From the NCBI RefSeq assembly GCF_036884655.1, contig NC_088327.1, forward strand, positions 16,323,001 through 16,387,000: a DNA stretch of 64,000 nucleotides, written 5' to 3'. The notes under the pieces are model-generated. The model had not been told where the DNA came from. It did not search any database and saw nothing but the letters and a program-made list of their open reading frames with translations. The position numbers were made by a program, and so were the translations under genes. The stretch comes from Musa acuminata AAA Group. Lineage: Eukaryota; Streptophyta; Magnoliopsida; Zingiberales; Musaceae. Of this stretch, positions 8,888 through 20,184 are shown in pieces. Within the stretch, counting starts at the first letter, position 1. The number at the start of each line of letters is the position of its first letter.

Positions 8888-10317
8888 GGGAAATCATTGG
8901 GGGCGACATCATATGCGCAGCGGAAGAACAAGAAAACAAAAATCCCCGATTCCCAAAAAGATGTTCGTCGTCGTGCGAAGATTGGTGCGCAAAAATCCGC
9001 AAAACACAAAACTGCGTATAGAGATTGTGTTACCTAGGGAGATCGTATATCCCTGTTTTCTTGCAGATCCTTAGGAGAGGGTGAAGGAGGTCAAGCATCC
9101 TCCTCTCTAGCGGTGATCCACACAGCAGGGTTGCGACGACGACGCTCCTCAAAACTCCAGGCCTACTCTGAGATGGAGAGGGAGAGGAGAATAGGAAAGG
9201 CAAGCAAAGACTCTAGCCTATGAGGCTGTGAATCCCTCCTATTTATAGAGATCCCGTGTCAAACCCTAATGGGTCCTTCCCTAGTGGGTATTGGATCTGC
9301 ATCCAATAAGACAAGGGCTCCGTCAGATATCTCATATCCGAACCTCTACTCATCGCAATGCCTACCATATGTGTGTGACCCTCTAGGCCCAATATCGAGC
9401 TAGCCGTGAGTCATACCTGTCAGAACTCCTTCTGATTGAGTGAATTATTATCTCTGTAATAATTCACTTGACTCATCGACTACGGACGTACTAGGCCACT
9501 ACGCCGTAGTCCCCAGACGATACAGGGGAATCCAATCCATTGGACCTGTCTGTCCTCAGTTACCATGTACCTATAGTCACTCATCCATCTAATATCCCAG
9601 AGATCGTATATCGAGCATGGTGCTGTCAGACCCATACGGTTTCTACTCGAGTCTCGCTCTAATCGGATTCTCCCGGAGAACTCTTTTTCTCTCAACCCGA
9701 ATGACCCTGGCCAAGGATTTGTCTGAGCAAGAACACATAGGATATTCCTCTCATGACGCCGAGAGTGGATGATCCTCTATTGACACTCAATAGCCCTCGT
9801 AAGGTCGACTACCACTCCCAATGACCAGCTGTACTAGATCTGGGGACAGCCAAACCTATAAGTCTGGTATCAAAGAGTGGAGCACTCATACAGGACAATA
9901 AGGCATCATCAACCATCCAGCATTCCGTAAGCGGATCAATAAGTGAACTCATTCTCCAATGAGCACCTGTACTGTATCCTTAGTGTCCCTACACGAGCAG
10001 CTATGAGACTAGCTGCATCCATCATATGGGCGGGTATACAGCACACCAGTCTATCCGGTTATCACGATGTCCCTCTCGAGTAACCTATGACCGGGATTAT
10101 TTAGGATATGTGTTTAAAGGTGAATCGATCTCATTATCGTGATCTCATCACGATCCGATTCCTATTGCACAAATCCAAGGACATCACAATATATATATGC
10201 ATTTATGCAATAGTTATAAAGTGATATACGCCAAAATATAATAAGCAAAAAGATTCTGTATCAAGTCACACGTGCCATCACTCACGTGATTGGCTTGCTG
10301 GGCACCTATGACTAGCA
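8888..10317 (-). repeat. 5' LTR of element C
   Basis: 1430 bp. Relative to the 3' LTR it lacks four terminal bases (TGTT) at the primer-site junction and 63 internal bases, exactly accounting for the length difference. The internal loss lies between GACA direct repeats. A TATA box is at 9239-9248 (minus strand). Confidence 0.93.
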
Positions 10318-10322
10318 TATAT

Positions 10323-10850
10323 AAACCCCACCCTTTCGTGCATGAAAGGGAAACCAAAAGCACCGAAAATCCAATCTTACTCTGTGATTTTTAGAGCTCA
10401 AAAGTGTTGTAAAGGCTAGTAGTTCTCCTCCCTCTTTTCTTCCAAGTTTTGATCTTTCAAGAGAGGAGAGAAAAGTTTGTAAGGGTTGTCTCCTAAGCTC
10501 GTAAAATGGAGTGAAACTGTAAAAGGGTGGTTGGCTTTCGCCTATTGAAGGAAGACCTCTAGTGGACGTCGGTGACCTCATCGGAGGAGGAAGCCAAAAG
10601 TGGATGTAGGTCAAGATTGACTGAACCACTCTAAATCTCAGTTTGCAATTACATTCTGTCCTCTATCTTAACTACAAACTGCCTCTATATCTTTACTTTA
10701 ACTGCATCTCGCTTGATCACAAGTTAAAGTGATTTCCGAATCGGCTTTCTTACCGAAATCGTTTTTATCGTACGAACGTTGTTTTAAATCGTCGAAAGTT
10801 TTCCGCTGCACTAATTCACCCCCCCCCTCTTAGTGCTCTTGATCCTAACG
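10323..10850 (+). repeat. 3' LTR of A1, second segment
   Basis: Resumes with AAACCCC directly after the duplicated TATAT and runs to the LTR end (CTCTTAGTGCTC...CTAACG). It includes a C9 homopolymer at 10819-10827. Confidence 0.9.
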
Positions 10851-10859
10851 TAAGGGATG

Positions 10860-12420
10860 TTGTCTCATGACTCCTTAACATGAAACCATGCCAACTAACT
10901 ATCGGCATATCTCTTATCTTTCTTTTAGTAAGATCTTTTTCAACATGTCTGCTTTATTGTCATCTATGTGAATTTTTTGAAGCTGCAACTGTTTCTCGTC
11001 AAGTACTTTTCGAATCCAGTGGTATATGACATCTATATGCTTTGACTTAGAATAAAAATTTGGGTTCTTACACAAATGGATGGCACTTTAGCTGTCATAA
11101 TTCACCACATAGTTTTTCTATTTCAGCCCCAATTCTTATAAGAATTCTTTTATCCATAACATTTCTTTCCAAACCTCTATAGCAGCAATATTTTTTGCCT
11201 CTATAGTAGAGAGAGCAATACACCTTTATAACTTGGATTGTCATGACATAGCCCCCCTTGCAAAAGTAAGTATAAAACCTGATGTGAACTTCCTCGTATC
11301 AATATCTCTTGTCATATTTGTATCTGTGTAACCTGTCAACACAAGTGGTCCACCTCCAAAGCTTAAACAAACCTTAGAGCTCCCTTTGAGATATCTAAAT
11401 ATCCACTTCACTGCTGCCCAGTGCTCTTTACCTGGATTTATAAGAAATCTGCTAGTAACACCCAAATGTTTGGCCTCGTACATATCATTGCATACATTAA
11501 ACTTCTAACTACTAAAGCATAAGGAACCTTTTGCATTTTCTCCTTCTCCCCATCACTTGACGGACTCTGTTTTGACTCTATTTTGAGCACAACTTGAAGT
11601 GACCTGTAAGAGGAGAACCAACTAGCTTTGTATTGCTCATATTGAACCTTTCCAATACATTCTCGATATATTTCTCCTATGACAACCAATTCTTTTTATT
11701 TTTCCTATCACGAAAAATCTACATGCCTAGTATTTGATTTGCTGACCCCATATCTTTCATTGCAAAAGACTCACTCAGTTTCTTCTTCAACTTGTCAATT
11801 GTAGACATATCTTTCCCAAGAATAAGCATATCATCAACATAAAGTAAGAGAATAATAAAATTCTCACCAAACCATTTGATGTACACATAATGATATGAAG
11901 TTATTCTTTTATATCTATTTTCTGTTATAAATAAATCAAACTTTCCGTACCATTATCTTGGAGCTTGCTTTATCCCATACAAGCTCTTCCTTAACTTGCA
12001 AACAAAGTTTTCTTTACTTTTGACTTTGAAACCTTCTGGTTGCTCCATATAAATTTCCTCCTCCAAATCACAATGAAGGAAAGCTGTCTTCATATTTAAT
12101 TGCTCAACCTCCATGTCCTGGCTAGTAGCAATATAAAGAACAACACGAATAGAAGACATTTTAATAACAAAAGAAAAAATCTTTTCAAAGTCAATACATT
12201 TCTTTTGACCAAAGCCTGTCACAACCAATCTAGCTTTGTACTTTCGTTGAGAACAATATTCTTAAGTCTTTAACCTAAAAACTTACTTGTTCTTCAAGGC
12301 CTTCATTCCTTTTGGTAGTTGCACCAAATCATATGTATGGTTCTTTTGTAGAGTATCCATCTCTTCCTACATAGCAACTAACCATTCCTTTTTCTACTCA
12401 CTTTCAACTACTTCTTGATA
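10860..12420 (-). pseudogene. Element E reverse transcriptase and RNase H (decayed)
   Basis: Minus-strand fragments show EQLNMKTAFLHCDLEEEIYM and SLYGIKQAPR (11953-12228), an intact catalytic YVDD (11830-11841), the RPNIWVLL region of the connection, and EHWAAVKWIFRYLKGSSKVCL with the RNase H start GYTDTN (11241-11483). Further degraded RNase H sequence (SKHIDVIYHWIR type) continues to about 10860. Several stops and frame changes separate these blocks. The order and motifs are those of Copia pol. Confidence 0.8.
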
Positions 12421-13560
12421 ACTCTCTGGTTCACCTGCATTAGTAAGCATCACAGACTCATCTATAGAGTATCTTTTGGAAGGTTGATGTCGTCTAGAAG
12501 ATCTTCTCAACTGAGGTTATACGGGAAGTTGCTCTCCAACTTCTTCTTGCTCAATATGTTATACAGGTAGATCAATATCGGGCTCTACACTATCTTCCTG
12601 CATATCTCCCTCATCACCTTAATATACTGGAGGAGTAATTGGGTCACAATATGCAATCCTTCTGTAGAAGTCTTGGTTGGTGCCTTTTTCTTCAAATTCT
12701 CAAAGTTTTGATCATCAAAGAAGACCATATCTCTGCTTCTAAACACCTTCTACTTTTCTATATCCTAAAGCCTGTAACTAAACTGATCATGTGAGTAGCC
12801 AAGAAAAATACATTCTTTAGTCTTACCATCCAACTTGGACCTCTCATTGTTTGGAACATGTGCAAATACACGACAACTAAACACTCTCAAATGCTTGTAG
12901 GAAATATCTTTTCTTGACCATATATGCTCTGCAATATCACCATCTAGGGTTGTACATGGTGACAAGTTGATCACATCAACTACAGTCCTCAAAGCCTCAT
13001 CTAAAATTTTTTGGGTAGCTTGGCAATGTGAAAGCATACATCTAATCTTTTCCATGATGATGCGGTTTATCCTTTCTGCAATAGCATTATGCTAAGGTGT
13101 ACTAGGAATTGTCATCTCATGTTCGATGTCATGTGAACTACAATAATCAATAAATAATTTTGTGTACTCACCATCATTATATGATCTTATGCATTTCAAT
13201 TACCTTTCTATCTCATTTTCAACTCTAGCATGAAACTCTTTGAAGACATTAATAACATGATCTTTGATCTTCATAGCATAGGCCCAAACTTTTTTGAAAA
13301 AATCATCTATAAAAGTGACAAAATAAAGTGCACCTATGATACCAAGAACATTAACAAATCCACCAGAAGTTTTTATCCTTATAGGACCACATACATCTAT
13401 ATAAACATGGTCTAAGACATGTATTTTTCTAGACAAAGCAAGACTAGCAAATGAAAATATGTGTTGTTTACCAGCTAAACAATCAATACAAGAGTTCAAA
13501 TGTGTACCTCTGAGGTCTGGAAATATCTCTCTCTTGGAAAGATCTTACAGCCTCTTATCA
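12421..13560 (-). pseudogene. Element E integrase (decayed)
   Basis: Minus-strand fragments carry the integrase core (13200-13499: CIDCLAGKQH, then VYIDVCGPI with a catalytic Asp, and YFVTFIDDFFKKVWAYAMK) and the C-terminal part (12765-13055: FSCRVFAHVPNNERSKLDGK and CIFLGYSHDQFSYRL). Stop codons interrupt both. Between 12421 and 12764 is the decayed hydrophilic linker toward reverse transcriptase. Confidence 0.8.
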
Positions 13561-13599
13561 CTCATGTGTCCCAATCGTCAATGCCACAACTTTATGCTA

Positions 13600-14830
13600 A
13601 AGTCTTTTTATGTAGTATTTAACTACTCACACGACCTTTGGCCTGCAACTTGTACAAAGTGTGACATTTCTTTCCACTAGCCACAATAAGAGAACTCTTA
13701 CTAAGCTTCCATTGCCCTCTATGAAATCTACTATCGTAGTCTTCATCATCTAGTCTTCCAACTGAAATTAAATTTAGCCTCAAGTCAACCACATGCCTCA
13801 CATCCTTAAGCACTAACTTGTAGCCAAGGTTGGTCTTTATATGGATATCACCTATGCCAATGATGTCCGCCATGACATAGTTGCCCATCTTGAAAACACT
13901 AAAATTTCCAGACATTTAGGTAGCAAAAAACTCCCTCCGTTGGGTAGTATGATAAGAAGCACTTATGTCAATCACTCACTCAAGATCCTAACACACACAA
14001 GAAAAAATATCATCAGAATGAGACAAAATCAAATAATCACCACCCTGCACTATAGTTATGGTATTATCTTTTGACTCTGTAGATGCTACTTTTTCTTCCT
14101 TTTTCTTTTTCTTGCTCTTCTTAGGTTGCTTGCATTGGTTCTTGTAATGTCCTTTCTCACTATAGTTATAGCAAATAATATCTTTTCTTGATCTTGACTT
14201 GCTTTTACCCATGCGTGAACTGCTTCTATCCTTGGACTTTGACCTTCCTCTGTTCTTTGAGATAAGTGCCTATGAATCATTATGAGATATTGCTAAATTT
14301 TTTCTTTTCAACTCCTCATTCAACAAACTACTTGTTACTTGACTCATGGTGATAACACCATCTAGTGTAGAATTATTGAGGGAAACCATCAGTGTCTCCT
14401 AACTTTCTAGCAAATAACTGAGAAGTAACAATGCCTGCAACTCATCATCAAGAGACATTTTCATAAATGATAACCGGTTAGTGATACTTTATATTTCATT
14501 CAAATGCTCAGCAATAGAAGCACCTTCTTTATATTTCAGTTTATAAGTTTTTTGATTAAGAAAGCTTTGTTGCCAGTTGTTTTTCTTTCATAGAGACCTT
14601 TCAACTTTTTTTAAAGAGAATATATAGAACTATCAGTAGAAAAATGGTGAAAGACACTATCATCGAGCCACCGTCGAATAAACCCAATTGTTTTTCAATC
14701 TAACCTCTTCCACTCATCATCAGTTATAGTTATGGGCTTTGTACTATCTCTCTACAAATGTCCATACAAATCATTGCAATATAAGATATCTTCCATTCTT
14801 GATTTTCATATCATCTAATTGTTTCCATTC
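13600..14830 (-). pseudogene. Element E gag and protease region (decayed)
   Basis: A zinc-knuckle remnant (CYNYSEKGHYKNQC, in 13988-14212) has Tyr in place of the second Cys ligand. Downstream (13619-13915) is the protease-to-GAG-pre-integrase part (GNYVMADIIGIGDIHIKT, LVLKDVRHVVDLRLNLISVGRL). Upstream, 14280-14830 encodes a broken capsid region. The lysine-rich tail after the knuckle is typical of Copia gag. Confidence 0.75.
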
Positions 14831-14897
14831 AAGTTAATCATGTGAGAAACACTACCGGCCTCTATGTTCGAATACAAAATTAAATCACCAAAACCCT

Positions 14898-14909
14898 ACT
14901 TTGATACCA
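14898..14909 (-). other. Primer-binding site of element E
   Basis: The minus strand reads TGGTATCAAAGT, a one-base variant of the initiator-Met primer site, adjacent to the LTR terminus. Confidence 0.75.
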
Positions 14910-14911
14910 AT

Positions 14912-15560
14912 TGATGTGATAAAAAAAAAAACTTTTATATATAAACAAATACAAGCAGGTCGTAATACGCAGCGAAATTAAATGGAATCACAATAAAATA
15001 GAACACCAAGATTTACGTGGAAAACCCCTCCAAGGTTAAGGGTAAAAATCATGGGACAAACCAGAGATAATCCACTATAAGAATAATGAATATACAAATC
15101 TCAAAGTCTTTTGCTCAAAACCCAAGCAATAATCTCAAGAGAATAATTAGGATACAAGGATTACGTCACTGTGCACAGTATCTAAATTCTTCCTAAGTAA
15201 TCACAGCAAGAATCTACTATAGATCTGATTTAACTTGAGATGAAAATAATGCCTGGATGATTAAGAACAATCTCTCTACATTGTCCTTATCTTCTTCTCT
15301 TTCCTTCTCTTCTTTTTCTACCATTTTCTTCTATTTTTTGAATCAAGTTGTTATTGTAATTTTCTACCTCATTGCTATTGTTTTTCCTTCCTATTTTGGC
15401 AGCCACCGTACCCCCTTATTAGATCTAGGGTTATATTAAAGGGAATGTGAGCTACGGGATGTTAAAGTCCATTATGGGTTGAATTCATGGGCTGTCAGCC
15501 CAATAACCTCCAGGTATGATGTTTGAACCTCTAATATGAAATTTATTCTTTAGCACATCA
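14912..15560 (-). repeat. 5' LTR of element E
   Basis: 649 bp bounded on the plus strand by TGATGTG and CACATCA, a perfect 7-bp terminal inverted repeat. The left end directly follows the primer site, and the right end is 11 bp from element B. No second copy is in the window. Confidence 0.8.
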
Positions 15561-15571
15561 GTCAATCCTTT

Positions 15572-16630
15572 TGTTGAATCTCAGATTTTGATAATGAAAT
15601 CAATTGTAGATTGTTTGATCTAATATATATATTGAGAAAAGCGTGTAGGATTAACTACGATAGCAATAAGACATGAAGCAGGTGTTGTGCCGAAGTCAAG
15701 ATCGAGATCTCGTTGGGAGTTCAATAGTTCGTCGGAAGTCCGGACGTTCGTCAGAAGTTCTGTCGGAACCAACCAAGAGATCCAAGAACTTGCCAAAGAA
15801 GCTCATCAAAACTCGCCAAGAAGATCATCGTAAAATCCAGGAGCTAGTCGGAAGTTCGCCGGAAGAGCAATTGATGTACTAGAATTAGAATGCTTTGTCA
15901 ATTGTTTTAATTATTGTAGTTAGTCCGTAAATTGAGTTAGGATTGGGAGGTAATCCCACTAACTTAACTAGGGGCCAACTAGGCTCTTAACAGGGTTGAA
16001 TTGGGCCGGATTGAAAGTGTTTTCAATCCCTGAAAACATGGCCACCGGTGGTATTGCTTGGGAGACCCAGTCTCCCAGGTGGTCTGGGCAGTGGTACCAC
16101 CCAGAATGGGTGGTGGTACCACCAGCATCCTAAAATCTAAGGATTTTAATTTTTTTGGCTCCAACTTTTGAAGCCATTGGGGCTTACAAATACCCTACCC
16201 TTTTCTGCATGAAAGGGTAATAAAGTGCTATTATATGTATGAAAAATTCTAAGTGTTTGGGGTGTGAAAAGTGTTGTTAATGTAACCATCCAAGAAAGAG
16301 GAGAGAGACTTGTAAGGGTTGTCTCCTAAACTCAGCAAAAGGAGAAAGCATTGTAAAAGGTGATTGGTCTTCGCCTATTAAAGGAAGGCCTTTGGTAGAT
16401 GTCGGTGATCTCAATGGAGGAGGAATCTAAAGTGGACGTATGTCTCATTGACCGAACCACTCTAAATTCTGGTTTGCTTTTCCTTTTGTGTAATTTACTT
16501 TACTGTAAATCTCCTTGAGCTTCTCCTTATATTCTTACGAAAGTTTTAAGTTCAACATCTTTCCGAAACGATTTGAATCAAGACGAACTTTATACGAAAT
16601 CGAAGAATTTTCTGCTGCACTAATTCAACA
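15572..16630 (+). repeat. 5' LTR of B, main segment
   Basis: Matches the 3' LTR at 33560-34750 and stops just before the homopolymer-C tract, where D inserted. The TATA region is altered (TTACAAATA near 16185 against TTATAAATA in the 3' LTR). Confidence 0.88.
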
Positions 16631-17714
16631 TGTTAGGATCGAAGCGATACTAGGAGGGGGGGGGGGGGTGTGAATTAGTGCAGCGGATTAAAATTCATAA
16701 GTTTGAAATCGATTTCGTAAATATGTAGAGATTTCAATTTAACGAAGGATGACTTAGCTAAAATAGCTTGAGTAAAGGTAGTCAAGAGTAGGGAGATGAA
16801 AACCGAATGATTTGCAGCTAAGTAGAGAAATTGTTTAGAAAATTAAACACTCACATTCAAGGAACACCATGATGTATAGTGGTTCGGTCAAACAAGACTT
16901 TGCTAGGGCTTTTTCTCACTTTCTAACTTCTCAAAAAGGTGTAATCTCTGTTGAGAATTGAGGGATATTTATAGGCTCCAAGAGGATTCAAATTTGGGCT
17001 CTAAATTTGAATTACTTTTGGGTTTCCCGGTGCTGGCGATGCCACCGCTTGTTAGTGTCTGACACTGATAGTGTACTGGCAGTGCCACCGCCAGACCTCT
17101 CGGGTTCTAGGCGATGCCACCACCCAGTCCGATGGTGCCACTGCTTGGACTATTCCAGCTCACTGGTTGGGCTCCAAACTTGGCCAAAACCAGTCTAAAC
17201 TCGGGCCCAATTGGCCCCTAATCGGGTTATAGGATTAACCCTTAATCCTAACCCAAATTATATGCAAACTACGAAATTAAGACATAGCCCTAAGCAAAAT
17301 TTTAACTGACAACGTCGAGTTTCTTTCCGACGAACTTCCACGCGGACTTCCGATACACCCTCGGATATCTTCCGATGGACTCCCAACAGGCTCCCGATCT
17401 TGTGGCGAATTCAACGAGTCTCTTTGGCAAGTATCCGAACCTTCTCGGTGATCTCTGTGAACCTCCGACGATCTTTCCGGTGGACTTCCAAAAACTTTGG
17501 CAAGTCCCTGATTCTTTCTCGGTTGGTTTCGACAGCACTTCCGATGATTCTTCGGACTTTCAGTGGACTCTCAAACACTCATCGAACTTGACTCCGGTAA
17601 ACTTGCTTTATGTCTTCAAGCTATCGTAGTTAATCCTGCACACTTAACTCAATAATATGGATTAGATCAATTAACCCATCAATTGACTTCATCATCAAAA
17701 TCCGAGATTCAACA
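16631..17714 (-). repeat. 3' LTR of D
   Basis: 1084 bp, plus-strand TGTTAGGATCG to GATTCAACA. It is about 240 bp shorter than the other LTR, mainly because of a deletion after GGTTCGGTCAAA near 16890. A G13 tract lies at 16656-16668, and a TATA box (minus-strand CCTATAAATA) at 16965-16974. Confidence 0.9.
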
Positions 17715-18530
17715 ATCTCTCCCTTTTTGATGATGACAATCAATTGATGACGGAGTTAATCATAACTCCCCCTATCTATATGCCATATTATGAGAAGATA
17801 AAAACACTTGAATTCAAGCCTAAACCGATAAGTTCTATCCGTTGAACTTATCGTTTTTCTTAATAAGCATGAGCAAATACGAAACTTCGTATTTCTCATA
17901 ATTTCAAGGCATGAAAATTATTTTCAAGCCGAATGATAAAAGATAATTATCATTTCGATAAGAAATAATAATAATTTAAAATTTCAACATGGATCTTATA
18001 ATATAAATGCAAGGCATGATTTCATATGATCATGAGATTTGCTTATCATATATATAAAAAAAATTGATAAACATGATACGACAACCAATCTAAAAACTTT
18101 CATATGCGATATGCTCAAAAAAGTTTTACGATGCTTTTAAGGAATATAACACATATAAGCTATTGCAATACGATACATATAAGTCATGCAAATTTCATAT
18201 TTGCACAAGTCATCAATCTTTTGTACATCTTCTCCCCCTTTGTCATCAACAAAAAGGAGATGAGTTTTCAAGCATAAAACTTGTGATCATTGAAACCATT
18301 CATAAAATCATCTCATAAGAAAAAAAATCTTGAAAAGGAGATGTCAAAATTGACAAAGCTTCAACTTGGCATTAAGATCGATCATTTAAGGAAGACATAA
18401 CATGAAGGTGCCATCAAAATGTTGACAAAATTTTCGAAAGAAACATCCAACATCATAAACTAGGATACTGTCAAACGCATGTCAAGGTAGCATAGAGGTT
18501 TACAATAATAAGAAAGGTTTAACATAACGA
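17715..18530 (-). other. Non-coding 3' internal tract of D with repeated polypurine tracts
   Basis: Minus-strand purine tracts lie directly before the LTR (17715-17729), near 17762-17774 and near 18229-18245 (the last followed on the minus strand by the sequence around GACAAAGGGGGAGAAG). This is the same arrangement as in A1, A2 and B. Otherwise AT-rich without coding content. Confidence 0.75.
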
Positions 18531-19661
18531 TTATTTCTTAGGAGGAATTCCAGAGTTCCTATACATGACATCTATCTTTTGGTTCATCTGTCGTAGTTCC
18601 CTCAAAATTTCAACTTGTTGTAATTGGATTTGCTCTTGTTGTGATTTGAGTTGCTCTTGTTGTGATTTGATTTGATTTAATTCTGCCATGATGAGATCTT
18701 CAGAAGATGAAGCAGGAGCTGGTTTTGAAGGTGCTGCACCAAAGGGACTAGGAGGAGGAGATTCATTTCCCTTAAAAATGGGTGTTTCAGGGTGTTCTAC
18801 TGATGGGAGAACTGGATCAGTCCTTTTAGGTTGTCTAATCTATATACCATTGCCAAAAGTGAACCTAAGTCTCTTGAGTAGGTTGCTGTTGATAGTGTTA
18901 AATCGATCGACCTGGATTATTTCTTCATCGGGTAAGACACAAATATTATAGGGAAGCATTAATCGAGTGACTAACCCCCTATACGATAACATTGAGTCTT
19001 TAGCTATTATGCCCTGCATATGTTGCTGGATTAAGTATCCAAAATAATTATTTTGGCCGGTCATATTCCAATACATAGTACTTAACTCTATTTGACTAAT
19101 CTCATCATGATGAAATTATTTAGGAAGTAGGATGCTTATCATGATGTGATGGAGAAATTTAGAGTTAAAGGACAACAAGTGCTCGTAACTTTTGGGAATT
19201 ATGCCTAGGTTCAGATTTACAAAAACAGTTTCTAAGGCTTCGGAGTAAGTTGCTCCGATTGCATTGATATCTCATTTACTTCTAAAATAACAACCCCTAT
19301 CTTTTTCGACAATTCCAATTAACTCACATATAGTGCTATCAAATATTCGAATTTGTGTTCCTAAGAGGTAGGTAGTTAAGCTATCATTGTCCACACTTAA
19401 GTTTGCTTAAAATAACCTAACCAACCTAGGGTAAATCGGTTCATCGATTTGTAGGATAGATAAGACATCTAAATTTGTAAACCATCTAATGAGTTCTAGG
19501 TTTTTAAGTCCATCTAGATCAACATGTTTGCCCTTATGTATTATTCTTGATTCGAAATTTGGATACCTAAGGGCTACTTCATTAGATCTAAAGAGAATTT
19601 GGTCATAGGAATCTTCTTCCATCCTTTTCCCTTTGGTTCTTGATGATCTCTTAGGAGCCAT
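18531..19661 (-). pseudogene. Extra ORF of element D between RNase H and 3' LTR (decayed)
   Basis: A single reading frame of 377 codons from ATG at 19661 to TAA at 18531, broken by about four in-frame stops (the first at 19407-19409) but with no frameshift. The N-terminus is basic (MAPKRSSRTKGKR). A middle region (SNEVALRYPNFESRII, LDVLSILQIDEPIYPRLVRLF, YLLGTQIRIFDSTICELIGI, MTGQNNYFGYLIQQHM) resembles the plant transposon-associated domain often called Transposase_32/PTPD; that assignment is from memory. A proline-rich stretch follows, then a C-terminal coiled coil with a KSQQEQ repeat. Its position equals that of the env-like ORF of some Sireviruses, but no signal peptide or membrane segment is apparent. 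Neither B nor A2 shows a counterpart. Confidence 0.75.
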
Positions 19662-20184
19662 ATCTAATCATGATGATAGATTAAGAGAGAACTTTAAAGA
19701 ATAGGCCAAATAATGAGAGGAAGAAAAAAAATTTCAGAACTTACCTTATATAAGTTTCCTTGGGAGATAGAGAGCTTGATCCATGAAGAACCCCTCTCTT
19801 AGGCTTCTAGAGGCTTAGAATGAGGTTGAGAGAGGTTGAGAGGGCTTTGTGAGAGTGCTAGGGAGGGTGCTCTCGAGTTGGGGGCGGTTCCACTACCGAC
19901 CCTAACCCCCCACTCTTTATAAGGGGGTTCTCGGGCAGTGCCACCGCTTGGGGACCAAGCGCCTAGGCGGTGCTACCATCAGTTCTGGCGGTGCCACTGC
20001 TGGCATGTTAAAAAATAATTTTTTTTTATTTTTAAAAGTTTTAATGTGTTTGATTTAAGATAGGATAGTGTCTTAGATCACTCTTTAAGATGTCATTCAA
20101 AATAAAAAAAAAAGAAGTCAAATCCATGAAAACCGTAAAGAGGATGAAAATTTTTTGAAAAATATATACAATCAAGCTCATTCA

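Larger units (their letters stand above)
1739..10317 (-). mobile_element. Copia element C (complete, defective), inserted in the A1 LTR
   Basis: An 8579-bp LTR element coded on the minus strand. It is flanked by the perfect 5-bp target duplication TATAT (1734-1738 and 10318-10322). Its LTRs are 1739-3235 and 8888-10317. The minus-strand order is 5' LTR, tRNA-Met-type primer site (8875-8887), a 1.8-kb leader, gag, protease, integrase, reverse transcriptase, RNase H, purine tract (3236-3247) and 3' LTR. Integrase before reverse transcriptase places it in Copia. The coding region has at least five lesions, so it could not move on its own. Confidence 0.95.
1..10850 (+). mobile_element. Sirevirus-like Copia element A1, 3' part, interrupted by element C
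   Basis: Only the 3' end of this element is in the window: non-coding internal DNA at 1-676, then a 3' LTR starting TGTTGAATCT at 677. The LTR is interrupted at 1738 and resumes at 10323, ending at 10850 (CTAACG where CTAACA is expected). The two LTR pieces sum to 1590 bp, almost the length of the intact A2 3' LTR (1588 bp at 53625-55212), and the sequence is closely similar. Bases 1-676 match 52900-53624 of A2, so A1 may also be a gag-only element, but its coding part lies off the left edge. The right boundary abuts the 3' coding end of Copia E, so A1 probably inserted into E. The second target duplication cannot be checked. Confidence 0.85.
10851..15560 (-). mobile_element. Copia element E (old, decayed; 3' LTR not in window)
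   Basis: A minus-strand Copia with recognisable gag, protease, integrase, reverse transcriptase and RNase H, in that order on the minus strand, followed upstream by a primer site and a 5' LTR (14912-15560). The coding frame is broken by many stops and shifts, more than in the other elements, consistent with it being the oldest layer. Its 3' end is abutted by A1 at 10850, so its 3' LTR should lie left of the window. Element B lies 11 bp beyond its 5' LTR. Confidence 0.85.

Noticed and set aside
8251..9037. Overlapping 250-codon open frames on both strands across the GC-rich block of C
   Set aside because: High GC removes stop codons in all frames. The peptides are low-complexity, and the frames run into LTR sequence on one side and AT-rich leader on the other.
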